From positions 34,348,001-34,412,000 of the forward strand of contig OZ231126.1 of NCBI GenBank assembly GCA_965153355.1: 64,000 nt of DNA, in the 5' to 3' direction. This stretch comes from Flaccisagitta enflata (lineage: Eukaryota > Chaetognatha > Sagittoidea > Aphragmophora). Below, in pieces: positions 31,207 to 43,042 of the stretch; positions within the stretch are counted from its first letter, which is position 1; every line of letters begins with the position of its first letter. The translations under genes and the position numbers were made by a program. Below the pieces are notes generated by a model. That model did no database searches. It had not been told where the DNA came from and saw nothing but the letters and a program-made list of their open reading frames with translations.

Positions 31207-31920
31207 AGCTTTGTTGATTCACTTTGTCCTGCCAATTGTCGCTTATACTACAGTAATGGACAGTATTCCCGAGACATATTTGAATGGGATTGCCCGGGGT
31301 ACGACACGGTGCAAGATCGCGTGAAATTTGGTAGTCACCAAGGTTAAAAAATCAAAGTGTCATAAAATATTTTTTTTCTTCATGGTAGCATAGTATATCA
31401 CTTTCTGATTACAAAACAAAAAAAATTAATGCAAAATCTATTTCAATTAGCTAAATATTTATAATTTAATTTTTAATAATGATTTTTGCAATATAATGAA
31501 ATTTTTTCATATTTTTCAAGTATATTCACTAAGAAAATACTTTAAAATATTGTTATCATATCTAATTTATAGAAAATATCCAAGTTTTATAAAATTCTTT
31601 ATTAATTTGCTTAATTATCTGTCAATAAAAGCAATAAAGAAACGTTTTTTGCTCATTTTTTCATCACATCATAATTTGATTGTTATACTCTGGATGTTAG
31701 CTTGCAATTACACATTCAGCAGTTGTCTATAATTTCAATCATCCATACTTTGTATGCATATGCATTCATTCATTCATTCATACATACATTCATTCACTCA
31801 CTCATTCATTCTTTCATTCATAAATTTGATTTGATTTGATGAGATAAGATTTCAATTCAGTCATGAATGATAACTATTTTTCTATCTGCTTTTCTCATCG
31901 ATAGCAATCCTTAATTCTGA
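31207..31920. other. AT-rich unassigned DNA with (ATTC)n
   Basis: A short CATTCATTCATTCATT array at 31755-31820. The rest shows no gene or repeat structure. Confidence 0.35.
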
Positions 31921-32232
31921 ACCAAATAGAGGGCTGAGCAACCTACCGACCGACACATCAGTTCTATTCATGGAAGTGTAGGGGTGCGGATCAAACAGAT
32001 GCACATGCTGGACATCTGCACAGGATAAAAACGAGGATGGAAACACAATACGGAATCACTTGGAATGGGCAGAAGCAGTTATTCTGGTGGACAGGGGCAG
32101 TTTTGTGGGTGGTTGGGGGCTGTTATGTGGGTGGGCAGGAAAAGTGGCGCATCCCTCTATTCAATCAACACTCCCTCTCAATGAGAAAGGCTCTTTTAGA
32201 GTCGCTCCCGACCAATGAACATACCCTCTGAT

Positions 32233-32256
32233 CAGTCGCTTAGCAAGCAACTGAAA
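32233..32256 (-). mobile_element. Degraded family A hairpin
   Basis: CAGTCGCTTAGCAAGCAACTG keeps hairpin symmetry but no tract follows cleanly. Confidence 0.3.
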
Positions 32257-32274
32257 AGCATTCATGAATGAACA

Positions 32275-32435
32275 GGGCCAAGTAGGCCAATAGGTGCAAC
32301 GTGTGGATTGTCAAATGAATGTGTTACCAACCGACTGACCAACCGACTGACCAACCGACTGACCAACTGACCAACCGACTGACCAACCGACTGAACAGCA
32401 GACACAGCCAGTTAAAGAGGGGCTTTGTCGCTCCT
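32275..32435 (-). mobile_element. Family A element, A-GT, mutated hairpin
   Basis: On the minus strand AGGAGCGACAAAGCCCCT (32435-32418), a GTCGGTTGG tract, distal arm GTTGCACCT, then ATTGGCCTACTTGGCCCTG. Confidence 0.65.
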
Positions 32436-32443
32436 AAAAAAGA

Positions 32444-32585
32444 AGTAACGCGGGGTCACAATATCGTTGCTGACCGGTGGGCAGGGCTATCCAACCCCCA
32501 GCCTTACCCCAACCCCAACTCCTAACCCCCACTCCAACACAAACACAAACACAATAATAACTGCACCATCATAAATGCGCGTTTT
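32444..32585 (-). mobile_element. Family A 3' part, A-TT, ending next to the A-GT copy
   Basis: GTTACTTC end, GTGACCCCGCGTTAC hairpin, GCAACGATATTGTGACC-like sequence and GCCCACCGG on the minus strand. The 5' part is replaced by the CTTT tract. Confidence 0.55.
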
Positions 32586-33230
32586 CTTTCTTTCTTTCTT
32601 TCTTTCTTGTTTCTTTCTTTCTTTCTTTCTTTCTATCTTTCTTGTTTTTTTCTTTCATCTTTCTTTCTTTCTTCTTTTTTTCTTTTCTTTTTTTCTTCTT
32701 CTTTTTCTTTTCTTTCTTTTTTTCTTCTTTCTTTCTTTCTTTTCTTTTGTTTTTCTTTCTTTCTTGTTTTTTTCTTTCTTTTTCTTCTTTTCTTCTTTCT
32801 CTTTTTCTTTCTTTCTCATTTCTTTCTTTCGTTTTTTTCTTTTTTTTCTTTTTTTCTTTTTCTCTTTCTTTCTTTCTTTCTGTCTTTCTGTCTTTTCTGT
32901 CTTTTCTTTCTTTCTTCTTTCTTTTTTTTTCTTTTTTTCTTTTTTTCTTTCTTTTTCTTTCTTTCTCTTCCCATTGGTCTTTTGCTTCCTTGGTTTTTTT
33001 TTCTTTTTTCCTTTCTTTCTTTTCTTTCTTTCTTTTTTCTTTCTTTCTTCTTTCTTCTTTCTTTCTTTCTTTCTTTTTCTCTTTTCTTTCTTTTCTTTCT
33101 TTCTTTCTTCTTCTCTTTCTTTCTTTCTCTCTTTCTTTCTTTTCCTTTCTTTCTTTCTTTTTCTTTTTCCTTCTTTCTTTTTTTTTCTTTCTCTTTCTTT
33201 CTTTTTTTCTTTCTTTTTCGTTTTATTCTT
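32583..33230 (+). repeat. (CTTT)n imperfect tetranucleotide tract
   Basis: About 650 bp of CTTT/TTTC units with G, A and CC interruptions. All Phe/Ser/Leu and Lys/Glu/Arg frames here are artefacts. Confidence 0.97.
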
Positions 33231-33261
33231 CATTTCACTCTTTCGGATGTCCCTCTTCATG

Positions 33262-33960
33262 TCCGTCTATCTTTCCCCCCCTCTCGAGACCTGAAGTCTC
33301 ATTAAAGCCTATTGAGGCCTGAAATCTTGTTCTAGAGCCTGAAACTAGCCCGAATAGCCAAAAATCTGCCTTATAAGCCTGAAAAGTGCCCTCCCAAGCC
33401 AAAAATTGCTGAATTCTCTAAAGACTGAAATCAGTCTTCACTTGCTCTATCCTGAGAGCAGCCCTCACATGCATTACGTCTGTTAGGGTGCCTAGAAAAG
33501 CCAAAATTGAACTTTTCCTGGCAAAAATATTTTTCCTTTGCAAAAATGCTTTCAAATGAACCATTGCACAGCATTCAATTCAATCGGGAACCATCTTTAG
33601 GGTGAGGTTAAGGTTTACATTGAATTATCATTGAAACCTATATTTCTGAAATGCAAATTCTGTCTCTCTCATACAAATCAACTTCAGCGTCACCCTAAAG
33701 ATGGTTCTCAATTGATTTGAAAGTTGCGCAATAGCTCATTTGAAAGCATCTTTGCAAAGTTTTAAAAAAATTTGTCAGGCGAAGTTCAATTTTGGCTTTT
33801 CTGAGCACTCTGACAGTCGTAACATGCATGAAGCCCCAATCTAGACCGTCCAGGTCTAAAATCTAATCTTTAGAACCTGAAATCAACCCTCGTAGGCTAT
33901 TGAGCTATGTAAAGCCGCCCCCCCCTCCTGCATCTGTTCCCCGGATGTATGAAAACTCAC
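33262..33960 (+). mobile_element. Decayed family B element hosting a fold-back
   Basis: Core-like GCCTGAAATC, GCCCTCCCAAGCC units at 33290-33450 and 33840-33900, and a C-run plus CACCCCTG near the end resemble family B. The terminal repeats are not clear. Confidence 0.4.
33468..33830. repeat. 363-bp fold-back with about 150-bp arms
   Basis: The arms share CATGCAT, TTACG, AGAAAAGCCAAAATTGAACT, ATGCTTTCAAATGA and GAACCATCTTTAGGGTGA, meeting near 33650. Confidence 0.8.
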
Positions 33961-34079
33961 CCCTGCTCTCAGCCCACAATCTTGTGACAGGAATTCAGGA
34001 ACTGTGAATTATGTATAATCCTTGATTGATTTGGAGTTCGTACCAGTCTATTAGCCTCTAAGATCTAATCAGGGCTGTA

Positions 34080-34265
34080 GAGAGAAAAACGCCCTCCCCC
34101 ATTGACTATTCGGTCAAACCTGCCCCCTTATATTGTTCTTTTACTGCATAGAAATTCGCTCCAATGATATTTTGCCAGTCTTTTTTTTTCACACATTAGG
34201 CCTTAAGCCCCCTAGGGCCTGGGCCCCTATCTTTAATGGGGGTGACCCCCCTCTGCATGACCCTG
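34080..34265. mobile_element. hAT-like MITE, 186 bp, with 8-bp target duplication
   Basis: The ends CAGGGCTGTAGAG and the inverse of CTCTGCATGACCCTG are flanked by identical GATCTAAT (34072-34079, 34266-34273). CAGGG termini and the 8-bp duplication fit hAT. No coding capacity. Confidence 0.85.
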
Positions 34266-34384
34266 GATCTAATTGAGCCACCTGGCCACTCATGGGGACC
34301 CTCAGAGCCTTAATTTGTGCTCATCAGTACTTAGATCAAGTGTCAAGGAGAAATTCACAATTTTGTCATTCCGACATGTCTCAT

Positions 34385-34522
34385 TGAGAATCAAGAATTT
34401 GCATAAAAAATGCAAAACTGCAAAAACAAAAAACATCAGCACCTGGCAAAATCCAATACCTAGGTGCTCATGTTTTTGGAAATGCAAAATTGTTCTTGGT
34501 TTTCCATATTCTTGATTCTCAA
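34385..34522. other. Imperfect 138-nt hairpin related to 18722-18862
   Basis: Arms beginning TGAGAATCAAGAAT pair over about 60 nt, closed by CAGCACCTGG/CCTAGGTGCT. The inner arm shares ATGCAAAATT, TGCAT and TTTTTG features with the 18722 hairpin. miRNA-precursor-like in size, but perhaps just a small MITE. Confidence 0.55.
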
Positions 34523-34529
34523 ATTCCAA

Positions 34530-35350
34530 AATGTTTTTTTCCGAAACCCTTGATTGCCACACATCTCAACAAAAAAATTGTAAAGACGCATGTTAAAATG
34601 GTCGCAGGGGGATAAAATTTGAACTGCAAGTGGATGACACATCCGGTTAACTTGTCCTAAAATCTTGTGGCGCTGCGCCATCAGGAAGTGCGCCAAATCA
34701 GAGCAGAACCAATTTTTGCCAAAATTTTTCATTTTTCATTACATTTTGGCTATTTCTATGTTTATTTTTATTTTGGCAATTAGATTTTTAAGATAAGGGT
34801 GACAATTTTTTTCACACAAACCTTAAGATAGCTTGAGTGGATTTCATCCAAAAACAGGAACTGAAACCAAAATATGTGTCGTCAACAGCGTAAAGAAGTC
34901 ATGATGTCTGGATCATTACAGCGTTTTTTTTTAGATTTTCTTATTTTTCTTTAAGAGAGATCACCTCAGTTAGGACTCTTATGAGCCCACAAGAGTATCA
35001 TCTGCCTGGGAAGTGACCATATGATATCTGTTTTGCCAGCAAACCACATTTTTTATCAAAAATGAGAGTTTTTGATGCAAATTTATATGCAAAAATAATG
35101 TGACTACTTAATTCACTTTTATCTTTCTCCATGTCGTACCCGCTTTAATGAAGAAATTCGTGCGTTTGCTTAACTCCCTCTGTCTTTCCCTTTCTCTCCG
35201 GCCGCGCATGTATACGTATCTGCGAAGATAAATGCGAGCAAGTATGCATGAAGCGTGAAGATCAACTTGCATTTATGGTCGCGAACTTGCGTGTACATTT
35301 ATATTAGCTAGCTTGCGAGAGCACACATTTTTTCTTTTTTAAAAAGAAGA
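34530..35350. other. AT-rich unassigned DNA
   Basis: No gene or repeat recognised. Confidence 0.3.
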
Positions 35351-35430
35351 AGAAGACATGCAAGCAAATCATTGGCGAGACGACATTGCAAAAGTTAAAT
35401 ATCAAATATCCATAGCACACACCCGCGTCT

Positions 35431-35655
35431 CAAGTGCCCCCACACACTCGCGTGCGTGTTTCCCAAGTGCCCGCACACACGCGCGTGTTTGTTTCCCAAG
35501 TGCCCGCACACACTCCCGTGTGTGTTTCCCAAGTGCCCGCACACATGCGCGTATATGTTTCCCAAGTGCCCGCTCACACCCGCGTGTATGTTTCTCAAGT
35601 GCCCGCACACACCCGCGTGTATGTTTCCCCAAGTGCCCGCACACACGCGCGCATT
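35431..35655 (+). repeat. 33-bp minisatellite
   Basis: Nearly seven units of CAAGTGCCCGCACACACGCG plus CGTGTTTGTTTCC-like remainder. A period of 11 codons keeps five frames open, so the ORFs are not evidence of a gene. Confidence 0.95.
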
Positions 35656-35952
35656 TTTAACGAGTCTTAACGAGTCCAAGTGCTCCTCGCTCCATTAATT
35701 CACCGGCAGCAAATGAGAAATGATTTTATTCTTTATTCTTTCTTTCTTTCTTTTTTTTTTTTTTTTTTTTTTGTCTTCTTTTTTTCTATGTATTCGAGTG
35801 AAAACGAGGTTGCTCATCTGATTTCCCTTTCAGACGATGTTTTTTCCGATTCTGTGAACCATTTCAGATTCCGCCGCAATCTTCCTTTTTTTGAAGGCTG
35901 GCGTTTGACGCACCCGCGCAGCAATAGCATGTGGCCATTTCTTAACATTTTA

Positions 35953-36078
35953 AGTTGCGCCAAAGCACCTCTATGTCAGGCTGTGTCCGTTGGTCGGTCG
36001 GTCGGTTGGTCTGTTGGTCGGGTAACGCATTCGTTCTACGATCCATCCTGCGCACCTTATTGGCCGACTTGGCCTTGT
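35953..36078 (+). mobile_element. Family A element, A-GT, minimal copy
   Basis: Hairpin AGTTGCGCCAAAGCACCT (35953-35970), GTCGGTCGG tract, distal arm GCGCACCT (36050-36057), GGCCGACTTGGCC hairpin and TTGTT. Confidence 0.75.
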
Positions 36079-36648
36079 TACTAACTAGGAGGTGATGGGA
36101 TGAAATAGCCCACTTGGGGTAATATGGGCCACAGTTTTGGTAAGTTTCTGTTTTCATAAAAAACCAGATAGATTATCATGATCGCCGATGATTTCGTAAG
36201 ACTCATGGAAAACAATCCTTTAACTCGAACCTGCCATTTTGCAATTGTTTTTTTCACGTATCCATAACTGCAACCCTACCTCTACTGCTAACACTACCTT
36301 TAACCCCAAAGTAAGTACCACCCGAAAGCCATACAATGGGCCATGCAGCGAATATGTCGCTCGGTCGAAAAAACAAAAGTCAATATAAATTTCAAGGACT
36401 CATCCAAAATGACACTAAATGTGTCAGCGATCAACATAACTTTCATCCTTCCGTTGCAACTATGGTACATACAAACACATTACGTAAATGAGTCTAACGT
36501 ATGCGAGACTGAGTCGCCGAGTGAATGACCGAGAAGGACAAACAGAAGCGGTCGCGTAAAGTTTGATGGTGCGTTATATTGGAGTGCGTTGAGGCATTTT
36601 ATTCCCGGATTCGGAACCTCAAAAGATTTAAAACGGACGTGATTTCAG
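36079..36648. other. Unassigned DNA upstream of a candidate exon
   Basis: No repeats. ORFs 36343-36528 and 36579 onward lack splice support. Confidence 0.3.
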
Positions 36649-36824
36649 GGCCGAACGAGCCAACTGTGAGAATGCTGAGCTACCAACTGTTCTCGTGTGT
36701 GAGTGTGATGATGAAAGAAGATTGTCAAAAAAAGTCGTTACCAACGGACACAACCGAGACGATAGGTGGCCTCCCTCTCAATGGCTTGCCTTTAAGTTTA
36801 AGTTCATACCAAGTACCAAGTACT
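36649..36824 (+). CDS. Candidate internal exon, function unknown
   Basis: GATTTCAG acceptor, 176 nt, then TACT|GTAAGT, a strong donor. One frame is open throughout (58 whole codons, entry phase 2, exit phase 1) and encodes a mixed, non-repetitive sequence with three Cys early (ANCENAELPTVLVCECDDER) and an aromatic end (PPSQWLAFKFKFIPSTKY). No neighbouring in-phase exon was found with certainty. A decayed family A element starts about 70 bp downstream in the putative intron. I do not recognise the domain. Confidence 0.4.
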
Positions 36825-36895
36825 GTAAGTTTTTCTCGCTCACTCACCTTGTTTTCCCTAACAGCCCTCCTTCCATTTTTTTTTGTTTTCCTTTT

Positions 36896-37011
36896 CAACG
36901 TGCGCTAACGCTAATCAATAAGAGGCTGCGACTGTTGGTTGGTTGATTGGTTGGCCTGGTTAGTAAAGCATTCTTTCAAAGATCCATACGGCTTACTTGG
37001 CCTTGTTTAAA
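36896..37011 (+). mobile_element. Decayed family A element
   Basis: AATAAGAGGCTGCGAC, GGTTGGTTGATTGG tract, TACTTGGCCTTGTTT end. Hairpin and distal arm eroded. Confidence 0.5.
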
Positions 37012-37044
37012 ATCTCGTCCACTTTCTCAAGAAATCCATGTACC

Positions 37045-37236
37045 TCATTCTCCTCCCCCCCCCCCTACCCCCAGTCTCACTCTCAAGCCTTTCATTATCA
37101 CATTACCGCTGCCAAGTTCCATTTTCTCTTTTGCCCTTTGCCTCGAACTCAATTTCTCATCATTAAGGCCCACTGCAGATACCTTGTTTGAAGTTCCTTT
37201 TTCTAGTGCTATCATTTCAATATCGATCCAGAATTG
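37045..37236 (-). CDS. Possible minus-strand terminal exon
   Basis: Following TTAG at 37237, the minus frame is open for 64 codons (QFWIDIEMIALEKGTSNK.. then a basic region and a Gly run) to TGA. A good donor (ACAAG|GTATCT) also lies within it, so it could instead be a short internal exon. The acceptor lacks a pyrimidine tract. Family unknown. Confidence 0.2.
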   Translation of the reverse strand, partial: QFWIDIEMIALEKGTSNKVSAVGLNDEKLSSRQRAKEKMELGSGNVIMKGLRVRLGVGGGGGE

Positions 37237-37353
37237 CTAAGCGTGCATGCTGATCCGAACACGCTCAGCGTCTGTCTCAAAGACTTTGGGTATGATTTGA
37301 ACCATTTGTTTAGAAACTGATTTCTCAGTTCGCCACTATTGACCCAAGTCTAG

Positions 37354-37425
37354 GGGAAATGGACTAGCTCAGCGGTAGAGTGGCCCTCATTTGTTACTCA
37401 TACTCATTTGTCGTTGTTCTGTAGT
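37354..37425 (+). tRNA. tRNA-like sequence, probably a pseudogene or SINE head
   Basis: GGGGAAATGGACTAGCTCAG then CGGTAGAGTG matches an A box and D arm (TAGCTCAGCGGTAGAGTG). A weak B box (GTTCTGTAGTC) follows about 45 nt later. The acceptor stem does not close convincingly. Confidence 0.3.
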
Positions 37426-37465
37426 CCCCAGATTCCAATTACCTCAATCCACATTTCTTACGTAC

Positions 37466-37510
37466 ATCACTCTCTCTCTCTTTCTCTCTCGCTCTCGCTC
37501 TCGCTCTCGC

Positions 37511-37585
<75 letters not shown>
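37466..37585 (+). repeat. (CT)n with CTCG variants
   Basis: CTCTTT, CTCTCGCTCTCG and CTCGCTCG blocks, then about 38 pure CT units. Confidence 0.97.
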
Positions 37586-37587
<2 letters not shown>

Positions 37588-37730
37588 CCACATCACCAGA
37601 CGCTTTTTTTGAGCGCGCCGCCGCCGGTCTGGTTATTTTGAATTTCCTCTTTTTTTCCGAGACTACGCGCTGCTAGCTGTTCAAGACTTTTCCTCTGTTG
37701 TTCAAATCTTCTTTTTTTTTCTACTTTTTC

Positions 37731-37733
<3 letters not shown>

Positions 37734-37785
<52 letters not shown>
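37734..37785 (+). repeat. (CT)n
   Basis: About 25 CT units. Confidence 0.97.
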
Positions 37786-37788
<3 letters not shown>

Positions 37789-37789
37789 A

Positions 37790-39460
37790 CTCTGTCCATC
37801 TTTCAGATCTCATTTCAGAACTGATCATTTCCCTCGTTAGCCGTTCCATACACATCACCATTTGCTTACAAAGTATAGTAGGTCACATGGGAAAATGACT
37901 CAGTACATCATACCCGTCTTGACTTAATTCAGGGCCGAAATTTGTCCAGCCTTTCATTTTAAAAGACGATGAAAATGTGTACACTGTACATCCCATTTGG
38001 CTCATTATTTTTATACGAATTACCCTGATTTATAACTGCCTCTCTGTATCGTAATATAAGAATAACCGCAATCAGTACGGTCTTGGTTTCTTATAATATT
38101 CCACCCTACCTTTTCGCCACATCCTTTACTACCTCAACCCGTCTCCATCCCCTCTCCCTCAAAGCCACATCCTCGTTCTATCTAATGTCCACATTCTGAC
38201 CAACTTCTTTCGTTGCATTGAGATCCAAGCCACGTTTCTTCGCTCCCTCTCGTCCAAATGAAATTGAGGCCGCACTTCGCGGAAACGAGTTCCATTTACA
38301 AACATTCTACATTTCACTCGCATTCCTCTTCCATTTCCGAGTCACGATGGTCACGAAAACAATCCTCGCGAAACCATCACATTGACATTTTTTTACTAGT
38401 CCTAAAACAGTTGTTTTCTATTGAAGTACGTCACTAAATGTAAATACGGTTATAACATTGAACCACTTACAAGTGTAAATTTAGTGTTCAGTATTCCTCA
38501 AAATATACAACATCAACATCAACAAATTCAAAGTCTTGTTTGTCTGGATTAAAGACGGAAGAAAGTGGATGGCGGGTTTGTTTGTTTGCACGTCTTTGGC
38601 AGGAGAGTTTGGCCAGGAAATTCATCAACGCTCCCAAAACTAATGATCATCACAAACAAGACAATGCCGGACTTTCGCGTCTCAAAGGAAACATCTTGTC
38701 CAGAGAATAATGACACCACATCTTGACTCATTGACCGAAGGATCGGTTTTCTGCATCCGGGTCATCAAAGGAACGTGTCCGTTCCTCGCTCAACAGTAAA
38801 GTGAAAACAGTGAAAGGAAGGAAATGTTGTCAGTGTCACAGAATGGAAGTCATTGATGATGGTGTAAGGGTATTCACGCTGACAAGAAAAGGTCGGAACT
38901 TGGAAGCTTTGAAAGTGTTATTACGCCTTTGCAATTGTCATGTCTACCAGTACGATGATACCATTAAGTGTTCGGTATAAAGCCATGGGGCCTGTAGATG
39001 GAGACATAGACAGCATCCTTAAGCGGAGGAAACGATGTTAATGTCCGCACTCGAAGAATCAAGCGTTGTTGCAGAAAACTGTCACAGCAACTAATCCCCT
39101 GGATATCCATCCGCCGCAGCTTTGGGCACCAGTTTTCTCTTACCCACTTTTTCCGTCTCCCAAAAAATTAAGGAGCGCAAGATTGAGAAACTGGTGTCTG
39201 CCTCGAAAGGAAGACCCTGGCGGGCAAACGGACTGACTAACGGACAAACTAAAGGACCGACTGGCCGGAAGCCCAGAGGACGAACCGACTAACCGGGAAA
39301 ACCAAGCAATCAAATCTCTCACTTACGCCCACCGTGGCCGAGACTAGTGGAACCTGGTTTCAAGACAGACGTTTACGCCTTTGCCACTCGTCGTTGACTC
39401 ACTTTTCCCTCTGGAAGCTCACCGTTTTATATTTTCCGAACGTTTTTCTTCCATTCAGAC
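37790..39460. other. Unassigned DNA
   Basis: No structured repeats except a decayed GACC-like tract (39225-39300). The plus frame 38460-38708 is open for 82 codons but has no splice or start support. Confidence 0.3.
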
Positions 39461-39465
39461 GTTCA

Positions 39466-39485
39466 TTTTCTTTCCTTTCTATCTT

Positions 39486-39518
<33 letters not shown>

Positions 39519-39525
39519 TTTTCTG

Positions 39526-39593
<68 letters not shown>

Positions 39594-39637
39594 TTTTCTT
39601 TCTTTCTTTCTTTCTTTCTTTCTTTTTTTCTTTCGGT
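39466..39637 (+). repeat. (CTTT)n
   Basis: About 40 CTTT units with a few TTT slips. Confidence 0.98.
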
Positions 39638-40131
39638 TGTAATCTTCCCTTTGTTTACCTATACTCCTCATCATCCTCCGCCCTAATAGTGAAACAAAAA
39701 TTCTGTCAGTTCGAGTCTGGACCACTTCGATGTTAAAATTAAACAAACACTAGAATTTGCATTTTCGCTTCGTTTCGATATCGAGATGCTGCAATTTAAC
39801 AAACAGCGCTATGCGCCTTTGTTTTTTCTTTCCCCTCATGTATTTGGTGTCACCATTCCCTACATTTTCTCAACCCAACGCTCGATTCTAATGAGGCGTA
39901 GCCGCCACAATTTATGGCGATGGTGATATCGGAGTGAACTTTTTTTACGGATTCTCTTTGTCACTTTCTTTTGTTTTGCACAGCCACAGGTTGCTAAACC
40001 GGAGCACGGTGAGGCATCATAGGTTTCTATGTTTCTATCTTTCTTTCTCTCTTGTTATGTCTATCGATTTCTTTCCCTCACCATCTTCACATCCGCATCA
40101 CCATCGTGTCCTCAACCTTCGCAACCACCAT

Positions 40132-40440
40132 CTAGGTGCACCTCCCACTCACCTCCCTCCTCCTCTTCTTCTCCCTCTTCCTATTACACCACCACCATCC
40201 CTTCTTCCTACTTTCCCCCTCTTTCGCTGTTATTTCCGTCATCATGTCGTTGAACGTTCTTCCAGTCCCGCATTTTTCCCTTGCCCGAGGGTTGAGGCTG
40301 AACACATTCAGGTAAACGAGGCTATTCAACTGCCAAGCTTCCTCTCTCCGAGACCTGAGGCTGAGCCAAGCCTTGAAGATGAGCGCATTAGATTCTCGTG
40401 CAATTAGTGCATTGGATAGCGTTAACGCGCCTCGGTGACT
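40132..40440 (-). CDS. Possible minus-strand exon or chance ORF
   Basis: About 100 minus-strand codons are open with a non-repetitive N-terminal part (..SNALIFKAWLSLRSRREEAW..) before a Lys/Arg-rich end. The opposite strand is open as well (39934-40407). Without splice partners or a clear start this is only a candidate. Confidence 0.15.
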   Translation of the reverse strand, partial: SHRGALTLSNALIARESNALIFKAWLSLRSRREEAWQLNSLVYLNVFSLNPRAREKCGTGRTFNDMMTEITAKEGESRKKGWWWCNRKREKKRRREVSGRCT

Positions 40441-40449
40441 GCTATGTCG

Positions 40450-41218
<769 letters not shown>

Positions 41219-41219
41219 A

Positions 41220-42860
41220 AAAAAAGTAAAAGACGCGACGTAAAAGAAGAAGGAAAAGAAAAGGAAAAAGAAAAGAAGGAAGAAGAAGAAAGGGAAAAAA
41301 AAGAGGGAGAGAAGAGAGATGCTTGATGGGCTGAAAGGCACATGCTCACATGCATGATTACGTAGACATATACACGCACGTAGACACAGACAGATATGCT
41401 AATTGTTAGCTATAAACGCTGCAGTGTGATGTTCACCCATAGACGCAAACGTCGCAATCAACCACATATATTTTCACATAACAGCCAAAAAAAAACAAGT
41501 TATCCAGATCGGCCAATGAACATTTGTAGAAAAAATCGAGGAAGCAAAAGGTTGTTGTTGTACCCGATTGTCTGGCCTCGTGTCCGGCCTTGTTTTCTTT
41601 CCATTCGATGGTTAAGTTCGACATCGATGTGTCATAATTGACATGAAATGTAGTCATATTCGAGAACCTAAGCTCAGTTTTCGGACGAGTGCAGCTTTCT
41701 CTATACCATCGGTGTATGGCGAGGGACTTCAGGGTCTTCAGCTGAAAGGGCTGATGTCGGGCTTGAAAATCGCAGTTAACAAGAAAAAAGAAAAAAATAC
41801 ACAGTGTATGAATTCATAGAAAATGTTGCAATTTTACCATAAAGATTCATGAGACGTCAAATAATCTTATTGTAGCCTAATGCTATGTGCAGCATAGACA
41901 TGAAATGTACAATGTTGACTTAGTGTTTTATAGATCGTGATTGAAGCTGTTATCTTCATAGAAATTGGCTCTGTAGTTCCAGGCTAAAATATTCCATCCA
42001 CCGATGGCTATTACACGCCCTCTACTCATTTTGGCCATGTTTGTTTGGCTTCGTCAAAACCTAGTAGTAACCTCAGGCAACTTCAGCAACTTTCGTAAAA
42101 TTAAAATGGTTTTGTTCTATGAGCTGATCTAGACTGGACGCATCAATACGCCTTGTCTAACTCATGATGGAATTGAGTAAAGTAAAAAACCATCATTTTC
42201 TTCTTTTTCTCTCGCTCTCGCTCTATCATGATCTCCATTGGCTAAGTCTCACTCGGTCCGCTCCTCGGGGTCACAAACCTCAATCATGGCGGAGATTGCT
42301 TCGGCGAGGGAAAGCCACCAGAAAAAATGAAGACAGAAAAAAATAAAGAAAAAAAACTGACTCATTTGATTGGTTGGTAAATGGCTTCATGAGGGGATTA
42401 TTAGGGCGTAGTGACCTCAAATATGTGTCAGTGGCGACTCAGTTTCGCCTTCATTTTATGGCGATGAGAACTGGTCTAGAGACAAATTTGACCACTTCTA
42501 ATTGACTCCATTATACACAAATTCATTTTGGTATTACAGAGAGGAAACTCCCATCCATGCTGGGCCTGTGGGCCATCCATAATCCAGCGGAACAGGAATA
42601 ACCCTTAGTAAGGCAATTGGCTACAATTGACATTGTCTCAAGAGCAGAAGGGCATTTCAAACGCCATTTTGACTTTTGGCTTTTGCGAAGGGTTTTTTTT
42701 TCTTTTTCCCTAAGATTTTCCTCGTTGCTTTTCTCGTAAATTTCATTGGACGTAAAGCTTTCTCATTTTCAGAAACATATCTGGAAACACTTTTTGATTT
42801 GATATGAATTCGGTCTGATGGTGTTTCTTTCTCGCTTTCCTGTTTTTTGGGTTTTTTTTC
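41220..42860. other. Mostly unassigned DNA
   Basis: 41555-41600 carries a family A-like end (CGTGTCCGGCCTTGTTTTC). 42405-42450 resembles a body fragment (TAGTGACCTCAAATATG). No gene supported. Confidence 0.35.
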
Positions 42861-42861
42861 G

Positions 42862-42868
42862 TCATTTT

Positions 42869-42936
<68 letters not shown>

Positions 42937-42940
42937 TTCT
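42862..42940 (+). repeat. (CTTT)n
   Basis: About 18 TTTC units. Confidence 0.97.
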
Positions 42941-43042
42941 TTCTTCTCCTTTATTTTCATTTTTCACCCTTCTTCTTTTCTCTCTTCTCTTTCTCTGTCT
43001 CTTCTCTCTCTCTCTGTCTTTTCTCTGTCTGAAACTCTGAAT

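Noticed and set aside
32575-33322. Long Phe/Ser/Leu-rich and Lys/Arg/Glu-rich open frames (also 53080-53985, 51352-52432, 62492-63363)
   Set aside because: Direct translations of CTTT, GAAA, GA and GAA tracts; frames are open on both strands because the repeats lack stop codons.
35431-35655. Cys/His repeat frames (KCPHTR..) suggesting zinc fingers
   Set aside because: The spacing is that of the 33-bp minisatellite, not C2H2 fingers, and five frames are equally open.
38460-38708. 82-codon plus-strand open segment
   Set aside because: Reads plausibly but lacks ATG and clear splice sites; such lengths arise by chance in 64 kb.
39934-40407. 157-codon plus-strand ORF
   Set aside because: Pro/His/Ser-rich from pyrimidine-rich DNA, no splice or poly(A) context; the opposite strand looks at least as coding-like.
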